DNA of 64,000 nucleotides from Bog-756 sp963730685 (GTDB lineage Bacteria; Actinomycetota; Acidimicrobiia; Acidimicrobiales; RAAP-2): positions 343,180 through 407,179 of the forward strand of contig CAVSSP010000003.1 in NCBI GenBank assembly GCA_963730685.1, in the 5' to 3' direction. This document shows, piece by piece, positions 63,424 through 64,000 of the stretch. A model generated the notes under the pieces. The model was not told the DNA's origin and did not search any database. It was given only the letters and a program-made list of their open reading frames with translations. The translations under genes and the position numbers were made by a program. How positions within the stretch are numbered: position 1 is the first letter of the stretch; each line of letters begins with the position of its first letter.

Positions 63424-63557
63424 CCGGCCAGACCGGTGCTCCGGGGATCGAAGTCAGGGGTATGTGCAAGTCGTTCGGCAGCCATAGGGTGCTCGACGAC
63501 GTCGACCTGACCGCAGATCAGGGCACGATCCTCGCACTGCTGGGCCCGAACGGGGCC
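63420..63557 (+). pseudogene. ABC transporter ATP-binding protein, truncated at Walker A
   Basis: The GTG at 63420 opens TGQTGAPGIEVRGMCKSFGSHRVLDDVDLTADQGTILALLGPNGA, the start of a DrrA/CcmA-type ATPase. Walker A should continue Gly-Lys-Thr-Thr, but at 63558 the text departs (CGCGAAGG). The remaining 200 or more residues are absent. The break coincides with the end of the SDR fragment on the opposite strand, so the ABC gene is cut by an assembly junction or a rearrangement rather than ordinary decay. Confidence 0.8.
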
Positions 63558-63845
63558 CGCGAAGGCGATGCGTTGCCTTGCCGGCCTCGACTCGTCGTAT
63601 TGCTGCAGGTCCATCCGGATCGACAGGCCGTCGGCGCCAATCTCCGCCAGAGCCTGCGCGGTGCTCTCCAGGCTGCCGGGCAGAACGCTGAAGCCGCCGT
63701 CCGGCGCATGCTCCCTGCCCTCGCCTTCCTTCAGGGTTCTGCCGGTGAAAGCGACATCGAAACCCGCGCGGCCAAGCTCCAGAACGATGGCCTTGCCGAT
63801 CCCCCTGGTGCCGCCCGTCACGAGCGCCTTCGGCCTGTCGGACAT
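63558..63845 (-). pseudogene. SDR gene fragment (N-terminal part)
   Basis: N-terminal 90-odd residues of an SDR: SDRPKALVTGGTRGIGKAIVLELGRAGFDVAFTGRTLKEGEGREHAPDGGFSVLPGSLESTAQALAEIGADGLSIRMDL, with a normal cofactor loop. NNAG, Ser and Tyr-x-x-x-Lys are missing. It resembles the SDR at 28812 in having the GRT-EGE insertion, but is a distinct gene. It ends where the ABC ATPase fragment ends, so one is the other's artificial neighbour. Confidence 0.8.
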
Positions 63846-64000
63846 CGCGCTTCCCCTCGCGTTCAGCTCATCCTGCGAAGAGTTAGGGTCCGCGAGGCGC
63901 CGCGTGTCAAGAACGGCGCCAAATCGAAATTATTGCGTCTTGGCCACCGGTTCGACCGGGGTGATGGCGCCGACGAGACAGGTTTGGCCGGTATCGTTTA
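63846..64000. other. Terminal non-coding stretch
   Basis: The last 155 bases show no gene. They contain A+T-richer text (AAATCGAAATTATTG) unlike the rest of the window. They presumably belong to the upstream region of the SDR fragment. Confidence 0.5.

Overview
The window is high-GC chromosomal DNA with GTG/ATG starts, many 1-4 base start/stop overlaps (ATGA, GTGA) and actinobacterial signature genes: a PASTA-kinase/FHA/PP2C cell-division cluster, CrgA, DUF1707 and PspC proteins, an Rpf-like transglycosylase and LLM (F420-type) oxidoreductases. It is best read as an actinomycete-phylum genome. The family mix (a kinase cluster without rodA, type III glutamine synthetase, many SDR and amidohydrolase genes) would suit an Acidimicrobiia-like lineage, but that placement is inference. 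No rRNA, insertion sequence, prophage or CRISPR array is visible; there is one tRNA, Leu(CAG).

Layout. 0.2-4.3 kb: 3-methyladenine glycosylase, a VOC protein, a decayed cyclase/ATPase regulator and a secreted repeat protein. 4.3-11.6 kb: tRNA-Leu, then fhaA-fhaB-pstP-pbpA-pknB, a trpG/pabA-like amidotransferase (opposite strand) and crgA. 11.6-17 kb: thiolase, thioesterase, ComF-like protein and a MarR/MFS efflux operon. 17-27.3 kb: two convergent LLM oxidoreductases, SRPBCC protein, SDR, AlkA-like glycosylase, zwf, NERD protein, a DosR/NarL-type regulator facing a CBS protein, CbiX-like chelatase, Rpf-like transglycosylase and an enoyl-CoA hydratase-like protein. 27.5-43 kb: a catabolic island (hydrolase, SDRs, TetR, cyclase, SnoaL-like protein, two D-aminoacylase-type amidohydrolases flanking an amidohydrolase_2, ALDH, P450). 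43.2-51.1 kb: glutamine synthetase III, MFS/TetR operon, VOC protein, DMT-like transporter, Tat-exported phosphoesterase. 51.2-57.6 kb: a probable envelope-stress module (response regulator, PspC-histidine kinase, divergent PspC and DUF1707 proteins, MacB/FtsX-like ABC transporter). 57.7-64 kb: alkylation repair operon (Ada-AlkA fusion, Ogt), peptide deformylase, DedA protein, small unknown genes and a MarR/GbsR regulator with a truncated ABC gene.

Two data-quality signals matter. From about 17 to 56 kb many otherwise well conserved genes carry single-base frameshifts, which looks like consensus indel error rather than gene decay. Near 63.56 kb an ABC ATPase gene stops inside its Walker A motif and abuts an SDR gene fragment on the other strand, a chimeric or rearranged junction.

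The most interesting biology is the two-component/PspC/DUF1707/ABC island with a hexanucleotide repeat at the start of one PspC gene, the kinase cluster lacking rodA and pknA, and several strong palindromic operators beside MarR/TetR-type regulator genes.
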